Shown: one piece after another, positions 43,301 to 54,262 of the stretch
Layout of the letters: the number at the start of each line of letters is the position of its first letter
Position numbering within the stretch: the first letter of the stretch is position 1
Origin: Chlorops oryzae
Taxonomy: Eukaryota > Arthropoda > Insecta > Diptera > Chloropidae
Assembly: GCA_020466095.1 (NCBI GenBank)
Contig: CM035809.1
Location: forward strand, 24,688,455 to 24,752,454
Direction: 5' to 3'
Length of the DNA stretch: 64,000 nt
Made by a program: the position numbers and the translations under genes
The notes under the pieces: model-generated
What the model was told of the DNA's origin: nothing
The model's input: the letters and a program-made list of their open reading frames with translations, nothing else
Databases searched by the model: none

Positions 43301-46300
43301 TTATATAAATTTTCAAATTTCAAATTTCGAACTGAATTCTTTTTGGCCAACATTTCGTTTTAGAGAATTTCCGAAAACAAATTATAAAATTTAGTTAAAA
43401 CAAATAGATTTTAAAATAAATGAAAAGTTTAAATAAAAATTTTAATAAATAAATTTAAATAAATATTTCAAATTTATTTCGAAATAAAATAAATAAAAAA
43501 ACCCCTAAAAATGACATTAATTAATTTTTTCTTTCTTTTTGATTTTCAACTTATGCTATGTTCATGCTTAGAGCCTATACTGAGATATGCAGTAAGTAAA
43601 GCGCCCAATAAGAAATACGTGCAAAAAAATATTGAAAAGCTACTTGCGAACGTAAGATACTTTACTTTCGCTTATACTGAGATGTCAGTAATCAAGTGCG
43701 CAGGGTTGCATGCGACTCAAAATTCTGCAATTTACTTCGCATAGAAATGAACATGTCCATTTTAATGCAAAGTAAATGCAGACATGATTAGCGTGCACAT
43801 TTGTCAATATGTAAGATACTGACACCGACTTCGAAGGTGTTAAATTATTGGCATACTTTAGAATTAAAGTGCGTGAATATAGTTGTCCAAAAACACAACT
43901 TTACGACGTTGTAGCGAATTAGGCTCCTAATGTGCAAGTAGTTACTGCATATCTCAGTATTAGGCTTCCATTAGCCCAAAGCTTGACAATTTACGTTTTC
44001 GAAAATCGATGTCACTATTCGAAGACATGTTACGATAGTGCCGCATTAAAAAATATGAAAATTCTTACACAGAATACATATTCTCGACTTTCAAAATTAA
44101 TCTTGTCTTGATCTTAATTGAATGAAACCAATAAATCCGATATATAACGACCATCAAGGGTCCAGCAATACTCAATTTATTTATTGCTGCACGTTATATC
44201 CTGTCCATTCTGACTGCAATTTAAACATAAATGAACAATTAAACAAACTTATCGATAAATGTGCTATCAAATTCAAATTTCGAAGCGTGCCATTCTTTTT
44301 GGCCAACATGCTCGCTTTTACAGAAGGTGTGCAAAATTGTAAATGACTACATAAACATTTAGACTATTAACTAGAATAGAACTTGTGCATGACGACTTTG
44401 AAAACGTAAACAAACAGTTTAAAACGTAAACAATCCAGCAGTGCTGCCAATATATTGTACTGTCAAATAGTTCGAAACATGAAATTATTTCGAAAGTTTC
44501 AGATTGCATTCGCCTATAATCTACATTGAAGTTGCTTTATTGCATTAAGCTTTCAAATTGTATGGCCTAAAAATGCACATTAAAGTCGCGTTAAGAGCTA
44601 AATGCGCTAAAAGCGCTTTTAGCTAAGCATGATTCCACATTACTTCCACACATTATCGTAAGTTTTAAATGAAAAAAAAAAAAAAAAAAAAAAAATAAAA
44701 TAAAAATACAAAAAAAAAAAATTCATTAATAACAAGAGAAACGATATAAAAATTTAAGTAAGCACAATATATAGAGGTTTAAATCACAATGAAACACGAA
44801 AGTTAAGATGATTCATATATAAAAAAAAAAACAACACGTTGCTGTTTTATAATGTTTATAAACCCTCTCTATTGATGCATCGTCAAAAAACATGTTGCTA
44901 AGGAATCACGCTCAGCAAGAACTCAGACTGTGATGCGATATAATAAAAAACGAAATCACAGCCGAAGTTCCCGTCGAGAATGTTCCACATTGGTGCGATT
45001 TTTATAGATTTTCTTGATTTTGTAATAAATCATCACGCGTCGGAGGAACATTGTTTGCATTATTAGTAGGTTATTAGATGAGTTCTTTTTGTTTTTTAGT
45101 AACAAATAGTAGATAAAAACGAACGACATTAAAGACACTAAGCCATGAGACATGGGAGACAGCATACGAACACACACATTAAGACGCCTGTACTTACAAT
45201 TGCAGGCGGGCAACAATGAGCCTGGACTCATTTTTAATGGATCCGACATGAATGAGTTACGTTTGCTATCGTCAGCGAAATGATGATGTTGATTTTGATG
45301 CTGCTCATGATGATGATGATCCTTCGATGAGTCCAAACGGTCAATAATATTATTGCCATTAGGGCTGCTACTAATTCTGTTGTTGTTGTTGCTGTTGTTG
45401 CTGCTGTTGCTGATGTTATTGTTGCTGCTTGGAAGAAATTGCTTCTGTTCTTGCTCTGAATTGTAGCTACTTCTCGATCCTACTATTGCTGCTGTGGTTA
45501 TTGTTGTTGATGATAACGATGATGATGTGCTGTTGCCAAATTGTTGCTATGGTTTGTATTATTTTTATCATTTTGATAAAATGATGAACTTGTAGTGCCA
45601 TCAACAACATTATCATTATTTTGCTGCTGATCGATTGGACAATCCATCATGGGCACATCGTTCCTAAGACCTGATTTCCTATGCTTATAAACATTATAAC
45701 TATTAAGCGTATTATTTAAATCACTGCTATTTGCTGCATTTTGATGGCTATTGATGTTGATGTTGATGTTGCTGTGGCTGTCTCTGTTGCTAATGCTGAT
45801 GCTATCGCCATTGCCATTACTATTTTCATCGGTTTCAACACCACCGTCATTACGTCCATATATTTGTTGCGGCGTCGATGATGATGATGATGATGATGCC
45901 ATAACGACTGGACGTGTTAACGTTGGGAATCTACTGTATTCACTAACAACAATGCTGCTATCCGTAGTTGATGTTGCCGTTGCTGATGCTGTTGCTGTTG
46001 CCGGTTCCGTTTCCGTTACTGTATGTTGAGATTGTCGATTTTCATTGTTGTTGCTACGTTGTTTTGTATAGAAATCATCACAGCCAAAGTCGCTTGTGTC
46101 CGCAACATGTTGCTGCTCAGCAATATTTTTTATCAAATTATTGAGATTACGCTGTGCAGAGCGAACTGGCACTGTTGTTGGCTGTGATGCAAACATCGAA
46201 CGCGCAGTACTGTTGCTACTGTTGTTGTTGTTGTTGGCATTGTATTGTAGACCTAAATGTGTATTATAAAATTATAAATTTGTATGTAAATGTTTTTTCT

Positions 46301-49300
46301 CTGTCATGTATGTTAAAGAGGAGTGTTTTCTTATGTCTAATTATTAGATGGAAGGAAATGTGTCTGGCAGAGCAATGTTGCTGCCGCCGCCGCCTTCCTG
46401 ATTGGGAGAGAAACATTGAAGTGATAGATGAACGTACCTAGTTTCTGTTGCCGCATTTGGAATTCCTGTTGATGTTGCTGTATCGGTGATAGCCGATCGA
46501 TGCCATCAAAGAGCGGATCATTTGAATGTGGTGGATATGGCGGTTGTAGACGATGATGATTATGTGACTGATGGTGATGATGCTGCTGCTGCTGATGCTG
46601 ATGCTGCAGATGCTGCGGCTGATGCTGATGGGGATGTGAATTTTGACTATTCACGGTATTGCCATGACCAAATGTTGGCGAATTCTCCGGTGATATGTCG
46701 TGACAAACGAACACTTTGATTTCACCATTATTTTCTGCCTTCACATGAATCTCACGTGGAATATCGACATCAGGTAGCTGGAGTGAAGAGAAGAGAGAAA
46801 AGAATAAATTTAGAAGAAAAAATCGAACTATTTAAGGTTTAAATGATAAAAATATTTCTATAGAATTAAATTTCAAATTGAATTTCAAAAAAAAAAAAAA
46901 AAAAACCGACCATCCATCGTGGCTATGTAATTTCCTAAAATTCCTACACTTCATCCATTCGAAATTGGGTTTCTTGAGCGAACGCGAAGGCGCTCCCTCT
47001 CTGCTATACGGTCGACCGGCATATGCCTTAGATACAAATGATTCGCACCGTTCGAAATTTTCTTGCGCGCGCTACCGTCCATTGGACAGTGTTTTTTTTT
47101 TAATTTTTTTTTTTTTTGGTGGCTAACAGCGATGGCTAGCCTCCATTTAATCGAGTCGACGGACTCGCAGTCGACGCATTTTGACTGACAACAAATAAAT
47201 CGGCGTTTTATACTTATTTTTAGAAATGATATTTCAGATATAGCTTCACAGTACAGACAGTACGCTACAGTCGGCGTGTTAAGGTTTTTGGTGGCAAAAA
47301 ATTTTTATATATTAAATTTAAATCAATAAAAGATTGAGATTAGAAATAAAAGGGAATATTTAACCCTTCAATAACTACTGGATACACATTAAATATTTGA
47401 AATGGATTTATTTTAAAAGAATTTTATATAAAATTTTTTATTTAAGACTCTCGAGAAGGCTTCGTTAAAAAAATTTAAAGCTATTCCGTGTTCGGAAGCG
47501 GCTGTGATAGGGTTAAAAACTGGGGAAACTTGAAAATAAAAAGAAATAAAAAAATACTTATGTTAAAAAATTATAAAATTAAAAAAAAAATAAAAATTAT
47601 TAAAAAAATAATTTAATATAAGTATAATTTAATTTAATAAATAAATTTAAAAAAATAAATTAAATAAAAATAATTTAAAAATATTTTTAAAAAATTTTAA
47701 ATATAAAAAAATTTAAAAAAAATTTTAAATAATAAAAAAATTTTAAATAATAAAAAAATTTAAAAAAAATTTTTAAAAATAAAAAAAATTTAAAAAAAAA
47801 TTTTAAATAATAAAAAAATTTATAAAAGTTTTAAAATATAAAAAAATTTTTAAGTAATAAAAAAATAAAGTTGACCTCCTTAAAACGAAAATAAAGACGA
47901 CCGATTGTAGCGCAAAGGCAGATTAATAGAAAATAATGTATAAAATGAAATAAAAAATAAAAAAAGGGTTGTCACTTTACGGTGTGTTGCGTTATAATGC
48001 GATTTAGGATCGCGGCAACTGTCTAGGTCTATGCGATAATGTTTGCCGGCAAATTTTTTGTCGCGAAATCATTTGCCTTTTCCTACTTAATTGGTTTGTT
48101 GCTACAGTTCGATACAGTTTTTGCTTTTTATTTTATTTTATTTATTTTTTTTTTGTGGCAAAAAAGGAATACATAAAAATAAATCGAGCAAAAAGAAGCA
48201 AAAAAAGGAGAAAAAAAAAATTGTAGAAAAGATTTTCTTCTTCAAATGAGAAAGATTTTAATTTTCTTTAAATGAGAAAGATTTTCAATTTTCCTCGACT
48301 TTAATTGCCGCCAAATGTAAAAGGAAAAAGAAAATAATAAAAAAAAAAACAAGTAAGGGTGTTATAGTCAGGCGAGCCTGACAATAGAATACCCGACACA
48401 TACACACATGTTCAAATAATTATTAATATCAAGAGGTGTTTAAGGCCATAAGGGGCCCCAATACGACTTTTGTTAAATTTCTTTATGAAAACTGCCCCTT
48501 TGCCACGCCCACTTTTCCAATTTTTTTTAATCGGAGGCTTAATTTACGCTCAAATTCTAAGTTTCATTGAAATTTTCAAAAAAATCGATTTTGGGGCAGT
48601 TTTGAGATTTTTGTGACAGACCCTAGTACTGGAGGTTACCCTTAATAATGGACCTATCAAAAAAATTTTGGAGAGGATGTTTAATGACTACAAAGGAAGC
48701 ATAATGCCAAATTTCGTTCAAGTCCCATTTGAATTTCGGGTGTAAGGCAATTTTCGAAAAACGCCCTTCGGCCACGCCCACTTTTAATTTTTTGAAATGG
48801 AAACTTGCTTCAAATATGTTCAACTATCAATTTTCATCAAAATAGCAAAACTTCGATTAGAGCAGTTTTGTGATTTTCGTAACAGACCCTAGTATGGAGG
48901 TACCCTAAAATGGTTCGATCGGTCATTTCGATTGTTTTACTCATGTCGTGAGACGACATACCAAATTTGTCAAGATAGCTCAATCCTTGATAAGAAACTG
49001 TATACAGACAGACAGACAGACGGACGAAGAAAAATTTTTAAATCGAATCTCCTGGTGACGCTGATCATTTCTTATATATTTTTATGGTCTATCTCGACTG
49101 GTTTGGTGTTACACACAACCAACAAACGAAATATACCTCGACAAGAGTGTGTCGGGTATAAAAAATTAAAAAGGAATAAAACAGCGAAAACACCCACATT
49201 TAGGTGGTGCGTGTATCAGACATAAGAAATGTATATAAATTTGTATGTCTGTACGTTTGCCATTCAAATAAAAAACGTTTTCCTATAAAATTTTGTAGCT

Positions 49301-52300
49301 AAAAATAAAAAATCTCGCGTCTGCACGCGGAATGCAGACAGTCGCAAATAATTTCAAAAGGAAAATTGAAAAGTGAAATTTCATTTCGTTCGAATGAATG
49401 CCCCAAAAAAAGGTGGGAATAAAAAGGAGAAGAAAATCTACAGTGCTTTTAAGCGGAAGTCTCTTTTAAGCGGACATATTTTTCCGTCCTATAGGTGTCC
49501 GCTTAAGAGATAGTATACTGTACTCGGTTATGCAGTGCTTTTAGGTTAAGAATGAGGTTGAAGGGTTCTTTAGAAAAGTCCTAAAAAAAAGCTCTATCAA
49601 TTTGGTTTAGTTTTAACGTTTAAATATACAAAGTCCGATGGTCTGTTTGGGGTTAATTAAAATCCCATCAACACATCCAAACACAGCCATCGGAATACAA
49701 AAATATACATTTTAATATATTTTAAAGTGCTTTCCGGCTAGATAGAGAGAGAGCGAGAGAACACATCAATCGAGTCAAAGAGTCTTGTTTTTAAAAATGT
49801 TGCAGAAACAAACGAAATGTTTCCAAGATATTTATGTATGCAGAAGTTCTTTCAACATGTTGCTGGTAATTCGTAAAGGCAGGCAGCATAGGATGGAGGA
49901 ATACTTAATGGAATTGAGAGAAAATTACGAACGAAAAATTAAAATAAAATAAAAAAAAAAAATTAATTAAAAAAACGTTTAAAAAAATTTAAAATCATGA
50001 AAAAGATAAATTAATAAAAATTCATAAAATTAAATACAAAAAAAGGAACAAAAAATGAGTACAAAATTAAAAAAATATATATTATATAATATAATTAGAA
50101 ATATAAAGTATTAGAAATAAAAAAATTATATACAGAAAGACAAGAAAGACACAGAAAACTTCCATATAAAAATATGTTTAAAAAAACATGTTCGGAGATA
50201 TATAAAAATAATAGGCAAAATATTATAAACATATTTTTAAATATTGTATATAATTTACAAATAAAAATGAAAAATATGTTAAAATATATAGAAAAAAACT
50301 GTATATAATATAATGACATACATGCATACGACAGATAAATATGAAAATATATAGAAAAAACATAAAAAATATATAGAAAACCACATATAAGAAATATATA
50401 AAAATATATAAAAATATGTAAAAATATATAAGAATATGTAAAATATATATAAAAAATATTTAAAAAATATATATAAAAATATATATAATATATGTAAAAT
50501 ATATTAACAAAAATACATAAAATCTTTATAAAAATATACATAAATATACATAAAAAATATATATAAATATATACCTATATAAATATATAAAACACATATA
50601 TGAAAATAAATATAAAATACATTAAAAGTATACCTATAAAGATATATGCAAAAATATATATGAAAATCGATCGAATAAATAGAAGCAAAAAAATGTTCCC
50701 CGAATTTCGAGTGGAACCTCGACTGTTCCATTGGACTAATTGGCTAATCGACCGAAACTTCAAAACAAAACTCTTATGATTAGTGAAAAATTAATTTCCA
50801 TTTCTTGAACTTACCACTAGTTTCGCTTCGGGTGGTGCCTTTATAACGATTATGGTTTGATCCTTAAATAGATCAACACCTTTGAGATCGCTATGCGTGA
50901 CATAGGCGTAAGAGCTGCTGTTCGTCATCGCACTGCTCAGTTCGTTTCGCATCTGATCGATCAGAGAGTTCAATTGATTCTCCTTTTGTCCGAGTCTTTC
51001 GATCTCCAAGGTCATCGCATGTTCGAGCACCGCCAATTCACTTGCATTGCCACATTTCCATTGGATATTATTTTTCGATTTCTTTTCTAAAATACCCACA
51101 CCTTCGAGGACATTGGTAATGTCGTAGATTCGTCGCTTTTGCACTGACAAACGATTCGAAGCTTCGTTTAGATCGACAACACCGTCCGGTGATTCCTGCA
51201 GCAGGTCAACGAATTTTTTCGTTAATATACCCAACGATGTATCGGCACGATTGCCTTCGGTGTTACGTTTCGAGGCAGATGTATAGGATGCCGAGGTCGT
51301 TGGCGTTGCATTAAATTTATATGAACCGAATGCTGATGACGATGTCGACGATGCCGACGATGGCGGCCGTGGCGTTGGCTGTGGCGAGGCGATTGGTGTC
51401 GCAAAACCTGAACTCGATGCCGAATGCCTTGAGTTTGTGTCCTGTTTAAGCTGATGATGATAGGTGTAGGTGGTATTGGTGCTATTGCCATTCGATGTGG
51501 TGGTGGTGGTGGTAGTTGTGCTTGTGGTGGTATTGGTAGTTGCGGAGGAATTATTGGATGTCTCATATTTATGACTTTGTTTGGCCAATTTTTTTGGATG
51601 ACTTTCTGTTGGTCCACCGATGCGGCGTTTCACTTGCTGTGTTCACGATGATGATGGGTGATTACAATGAAAAAAAAAAAAAAAAAGAAGAGAAAAAGGA
51701 AAATTTTAATAAAATAATCGAATGAGAATGTCAACTTCGACTGACCTTGTAGTAGTGTGTTATCGGTTGCGTTGTATCTGAGGAATTCCGATTGGTAACT
51801 GTTGCCGTGTATCGAGCCGTATGTTGCTGTTGTTGCAAATGTTGCTGCAGCTGATGTTGCTGCTCGAGGCTTAACGGTTTAATATCCATTGATGGTGATG
51901 GTGGTTCGAGTGTTACTCCGTAACCGTGATCAAGCAAGTGTGTTGCAGTGCTAGTTGCTGTTGTTGTCGTTGTTGCTGCTGTTGCAAGCGAAGTGGACGA
52001 TGTTGCAGCCGTTGAAAGTGTTGCACTTTGATATGCTGTTGTTGTTGCTGTTGATCCAGTTGTTGTTATTGCTGTTTTCGTTGCTCCCAAAATGGCTTTG
52101 GCTATTCTTGATATTTTCGGTGCACTACTACTGCTACTAACTATTCTGCTATCATTATCGTCAGCAACATTGTTGCCAGCAACATTATCATATTGTAGTT
52201 TTCTTGTTGCTGCTGATGTTGATGCTGGTATAGTTGATCTCGTAGTCGTGATTATATGCACTCTTTGTGGCTGTTGTTGTTTTTGTTGTACATGACCCTT

Positions 52301-52396
52301 ATTAGTGTTGTTGTTGTTTTTGTTAGTATTTGTGTTGCTTGGTTTGTTGCCGTATAATTGCTTATTTGTTGCTGATGTTAGAAAGTATTTGGACAT
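40208..52396 (-). CDS. E2f1: E2F transcription factor 1 (E2f1), five coding exons
   Basis: E2f1 with its partner Dp activates S-phase and cell-cycle genes in the nucleus and is inhibited by Rbf. Five exons join cleanly: 52396-51746, 51636-50815, 46777-46438, 46252-45198 and 40317-40208. Order: low-complexity N terminus starting [10 protein letters not shown]; winged-helix DNA-binding domain about residues 347-410 with [12 protein letters not shown]; coiled-coil/marked box to about 500 with [20 protein letters not shown] and [11 protein letters not shown]; a long Asn/Ser/Gln/His-rich middle; and a C-terminal Rb-binding motif [17 protein letters not shown]. All match Drosophila E2f1. With one missing base in exon 4 allowed for, the protein is about 990 residues, longer than the Drosophila 805. 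No sign of a second E2F in the window. Confidence 0.97.
40538..40657. repeat. diverged copy of the 143-bp repeat unit found at 42151-42713
   Basis: Shares GCTCCATTGGGTTA and GGAGGTTATGGC with the later tandem array; a MITE interrupts it at 40658. Confidence 0.65.
40649..40898. mobile_element. CATGATAC-family MITE with 9-bp target duplication
   Basis: Element 40658-40889 (232 bp) starts CATGATACAAGAAAACAAGA and ends TCTTGTTTTCTTGTATCATG, about 30 bp of near-perfect inverted repeat including AGCGCCACTT. GGCAAAACC is repeated directly on both sides (40649-40657 and 40890-40898). It lies in E2f1 intron 4. Confidence 0.92.
40920..41084. mobile_element. Tigger-like MITE, right end degraded
   Basis: Starts after TA with CAGTGTACTCTCTCTC and TTAAGCGGACAC, ends GTGTCCGCAAGAGAGAGTACACT. 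The interior repeats AAGCGGACA/TGTCCGTTTAAG. Same family as 49441-49520. Confidence 0.7.
41130..41362. mobile_element. foldback MITE at a TA site
   Basis: TA (41128-41129 and 41363-41364) flanks CAGCCCGATTCTGAATATTC and GATATTCAGAATCGGGCTG. The inverted similarity extends inward through CCCGGGGAATTTACTTTTCT, leaving a small core. It is 233 bp, in E2f1 intron 4. Confidence 0.9.
42151..42713. repeat. 143-bp tandem repeat, four copies
   Basis: Units start at 42151, 42288, 42432 and 42575 with CTAACTATATGTTTTCGG, followed by TTGCCGAATCCGTC, GGTCCATATAGCTCCATTGG and TTTCGCCATAACGTC. The last two units are nearly identical; the first is shorter and diverged. Located in E2f1 intron 4. Confidence 0.95.
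43030..43285. repeat. duplicated segment, copy 1
   Basis: Shares the order CTTGACAA, TGTCACTATTGAAG, AATGAAACCAATAAATCCG and TATAACGACCATCAAGGGTC with 43975-44240, about 940 bp away. Confidence 0.82.
43660..43790 (+). repeat. dispersed repeat R1, diverged copy
   Basis: Carries TACTTTACTTTCGCTTATAC, GCGCAGGGTTGCATGCGA and GAAATGAACATGTCCA, resembling 34730-34905. Confidence 0.65.
43975..44240. repeat. duplicated segment, copy 2
   Basis: Second copy of 43030-43285, including AATGAAACCAATAAATCCG and ATATAACGACCATCAAGGGT. Confidence 0.82.
44241..45197. other. E2f1 intron 4 near exon 4, no further feature
   Basis: Holds an A-rich stretch at 44670-44720. The donor GTAAGTACAGG of exon 4 is at 45197. 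Nothing else is seen. Confidence 0.55.
45198..46252 (-). CDS. E2f1: E2f1 coding exon 4, Asn/Ser/Gln-rich, with an apparent one-base frame break
   Basis: The exon starts after TTTAG with the last two bases of a Gly codon, then [29 protein letters not shown] and [12 protein letters not shown], like Drosophila E2f1. The frame hits TAA at 45500-45498 just after HHHRYHQQQ in a CAACAACAA run. Adding one base there continues through [35 protein letters not shown] and [11 protein letters not shown] to the donor at 45197. Only then does the phase fit exon 5. The missing base is thus likely an assembly error, or a real mutation, or an unseen micro-intron. Confidence 0.88.
46438..46777 (-). CDS. E2f1: E2f1 coding exon 3, marked-box end
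   Basis: After the pyrimidine-rich acceptor TCACTCCAG it reads [16 protein letters not shown], then [17 protein letters not shown], a His/Gln stretch and [13 protein letters not shown]. It ends one base into a Gly codon before GTACGT. The start completes the marked box begun in exon 2. Confidence 0.95.
46778..48349. other. E2f1 intron 2, proximal part
   Basis: A short homopolymer A run at 46886-46904. From 47560 to 47870 the sequence is nearly pure A/T with TTTAAAAAAATT words. A TTAACCCTTC/GATAGGGTTAA pair (47360-47515) may mark an old piggyBac-type MITE. No exon is seen. Confidence 0.5.
48350..49163 (+). mobile_element. dispersed repeat, CAAGTAAG family, copy B
   Basis: Matches 7716-8536 throughout: CAAGTAAGGGTGTTATAGTC, AATACCCGACACATACACAC, GCCACGCCCACTTTTCCAAT, GACAGACCCTAGTACTGGAG, an ACAGACAGACGGACG tract near 49003, and GTGTGTCGGGTATAAAAA at the end. 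It lies in E2f1 intron 2. Confidence 0.88.
49441..49520. mobile_element. 80-bp Tigger-like MITE at a TA site
   Basis: TA at 49439-49440 and 49521-49522 flanks CAGTGCTTTTAAGCGGAAG and GTCCGCTTAAGAGATAGTATACTG. The AAGCGGACA words match 40920-41084. Confidence 0.75.
49521..50814. other. E2f1 intron 2, distal part
   Basis: Mostly A/T; 50020-50680 is a dense ATATAAAAATATATAAA block. Frames through it are chance. The donor GTAAGTTC of exon 2 is at 50814. Confidence 0.6.
50815..51636 (-). CDS. E2f1: E2f1 coding exon 2, DNA-binding and dimerisation domains
   Basis: The exon (274 codons, phase 0 both ends) starts [20 protein letters not shown] after TTCACAG. It carries [38 protein letters not shown] and [20 protein letters not shown], the conserved E2F winged helix whose RRIYD motif contacts DNA. 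A leucine-zipper-like stretch ([20 protein letters not shown]) and [28 protein letters not shown] follow, the Dp-dimerisation and marked-box region. The first third is Ser/Thr-rich low complexity. Confidence 0.98.
51746..52396 (-). CDS. E2f1: E2f1 coding exon 1 with start codon
   Basis: The ATG at 52396 starts [10 protein letters not shown], like the Drosophila MSKFF start. The exon is 217 codons, rich in Thr, Ala, Asn and Gln, includes [18 protein letters not shown] and ends THYYK before GTCAGT. In Drosophila NYYKVKRR spans the same junction. The frame is open for 28 codons upstream without an ATG, so this is the first possible start in the frame. Confidence 0.94.
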
Positions 52397-53040
52397 TTTT
52401 CCCCAAGCGACAGTTCTTCTCTGCACTCTTCTCTCCTTCACTCTTTGTCTTTCTCTCTCTCTCTCTCTCTGCTGTTTCACGGGATTGTTATTTTTCCTTA
52501 CAGTGTTGCCACCAGAGTTTTATGAAAATTGTTTTAAAATAAAAATTTGCTAGTTTAAAAAATTACTAATTTGCACTTCGAATTCTATTGGCTTTAGTGT
52601 TTTCTCTTTTCTTTCTTTTGTGGGCGTTGTTCCGTTGATTTTTTTTTTTCTAGTTTGGCTGGATTCGCAGTGTTTACTCTTATTCCTTTCTAATTCTCTT
52701 TAATGGATGTTTTATTCTTAAGTTTTTAAAACTTTTTACTTAAAATTAGACGATTATGTTTTATGTTTACAACAAATAATACGATTTCTCTCCGTTTCTG
52801 TGCATTCTCTTTTTTCCTTTCTCTTTCTCTTTCGTATTTTGTATTTCCGTTTTTTTTTTTTTTTAGTTCTCTTTTAAAATTTCTATTTTGGCTCTTCTTC
52901 TTTTCAGTGCTCTGTTTTTGTTTGTTTTATTTTTATAAATAATTTATGAAGTCTCTTCTCTCAGTGTACTCCTAAGCTTGGTGCATTTTCTTCCGTTGGT
53001 CTATACGCCTTCAACGTTTTCATATACGGTTCTCGCCTCT
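52397..53040 (-). other. E2f1 5' leader and promoter region (not resolved)
   Basis: On the minus strand it has a GAGAGAGAGA run (52451-52470), which could bind GAGA factor, and many A/G-rich tracts. The exact transcription start could not be placed. Confidence 0.35.
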
Positions 53041-53559
53041 CTTCGTTTATTGTGTACTAGCTGGAAATAAATAAAAAAAAGAGGAAGGGGGTTAATTTTT
53101 TTTTTGGAATTTCAAATCTGTGTTAATATAAAAATTATGGGCAAATAGATTTTGAGGGCCCCTTTTCAAGTCAATATATCGTTAAATGACATACATATAA
53201 AACTAATTGTTAAGGGCATAAATATTCAATTTTATTAAGAAAATTTTTAATCAGTGAAAAACTGTCTTAAAAGTTCCCGAGCGTCCTTAAGGCGCTTAAA
53301 ATTTTGTAAATAAAAATTCTCTCTAAGAAGATCTGTCTGAAAATTTCTCTTCTTAAAAGCAATTCAGTTGATACAATCGAAGAAGTGTACCAACTACGCC
53401 GCCTTGGTCCATTGGAAATATGACTCCAGATATGATTATGATGATGATATTTACTGATGGGAGTAAATGATCATTGCAACATGTTGAATTGAAAAACTTA
53501 ATATGTTGCACGATTTAAAAAAAATTCGTAAAGTTGTTCTTCCAACTCTCTGAATTGAT
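53041..53559. other. intergenic sequence, no gene recognised
   Basis: AT-rich unique-looking DNA between the E2f1 leader and the polypyrimidine tract. Confidence 0.5.
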
Positions 53560-54262
53560 ATCTTTCTCTCTCTTTGTCTTCTGTCTTTTGTCTCTTTTTC
53601 TCTTTTCTCTTTTCTCTTTTCTTCTCTTTCTTCTCTTGTTCTCTCTTGTTGTCTCTTTGTCTTTCTCTTGTTTCTCTTTCTCTTTTTCTCTTGTTTCTCT
53701 TGTTTCTCTTTCTTCTCTTTTCTCTTTTTCTCTTTTTCTCTGTTTCTCTTTTCTCTTTTTTCTTTTTCTTCTATTTCTCTTTTCTCTCTTTCTTCTTCTC
53801 TTTTCTCTCTTTCTCCTTTTTCTCTCTTTCTCTTTCTCTCGTTTTTCTCTCTTTCTTTCTCTTTCTCTCTCTTTTCTCTCTTCTCTTTTTCTTCTCTCTT
53901 CTCTTTTCTCTTCTCTTTCTTTTCCTCTTTCTCTTTCTCTTTTCTCTTCTCTCTTCTCTCTTTTCTCTCTTCTCTTTTTCTCTCTTTCTCTTTTCTCTTC
54001 TTTCTCTTTCTTTTTCTCTCTTTCTTTTCTCTTTCTTTTCTCTTTTCTCTTTCTTCTTTCTCTTTCTTTTTCTCTTTCTCTTTCTATTTCTTTTTCTCTT
54101 TCTATTTCTGTTTCTTTTTCTATTTCTATTTATTTTTCTCTCTCTATTTATTTATCTCTTTCTTTCTTTTTCTCTCTTTCTCTTTTTATCTCATTTTCTC
54201 TTTCTCTCTTTCTTCCTTCTCTTTCTCTATCTCCTTCCTTCTCTTCGTCTGAATTTCCCTCT
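53560..54262. repeat. polypyrimidine TTTCTC/CTCTTT tract, about 700 bp
   Basis: Almost pure C and T on the plus strand with very few purines, of irregular period 5-12. Long reading frames encoding FSLF runs here are artefacts. Confidence 0.95.
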
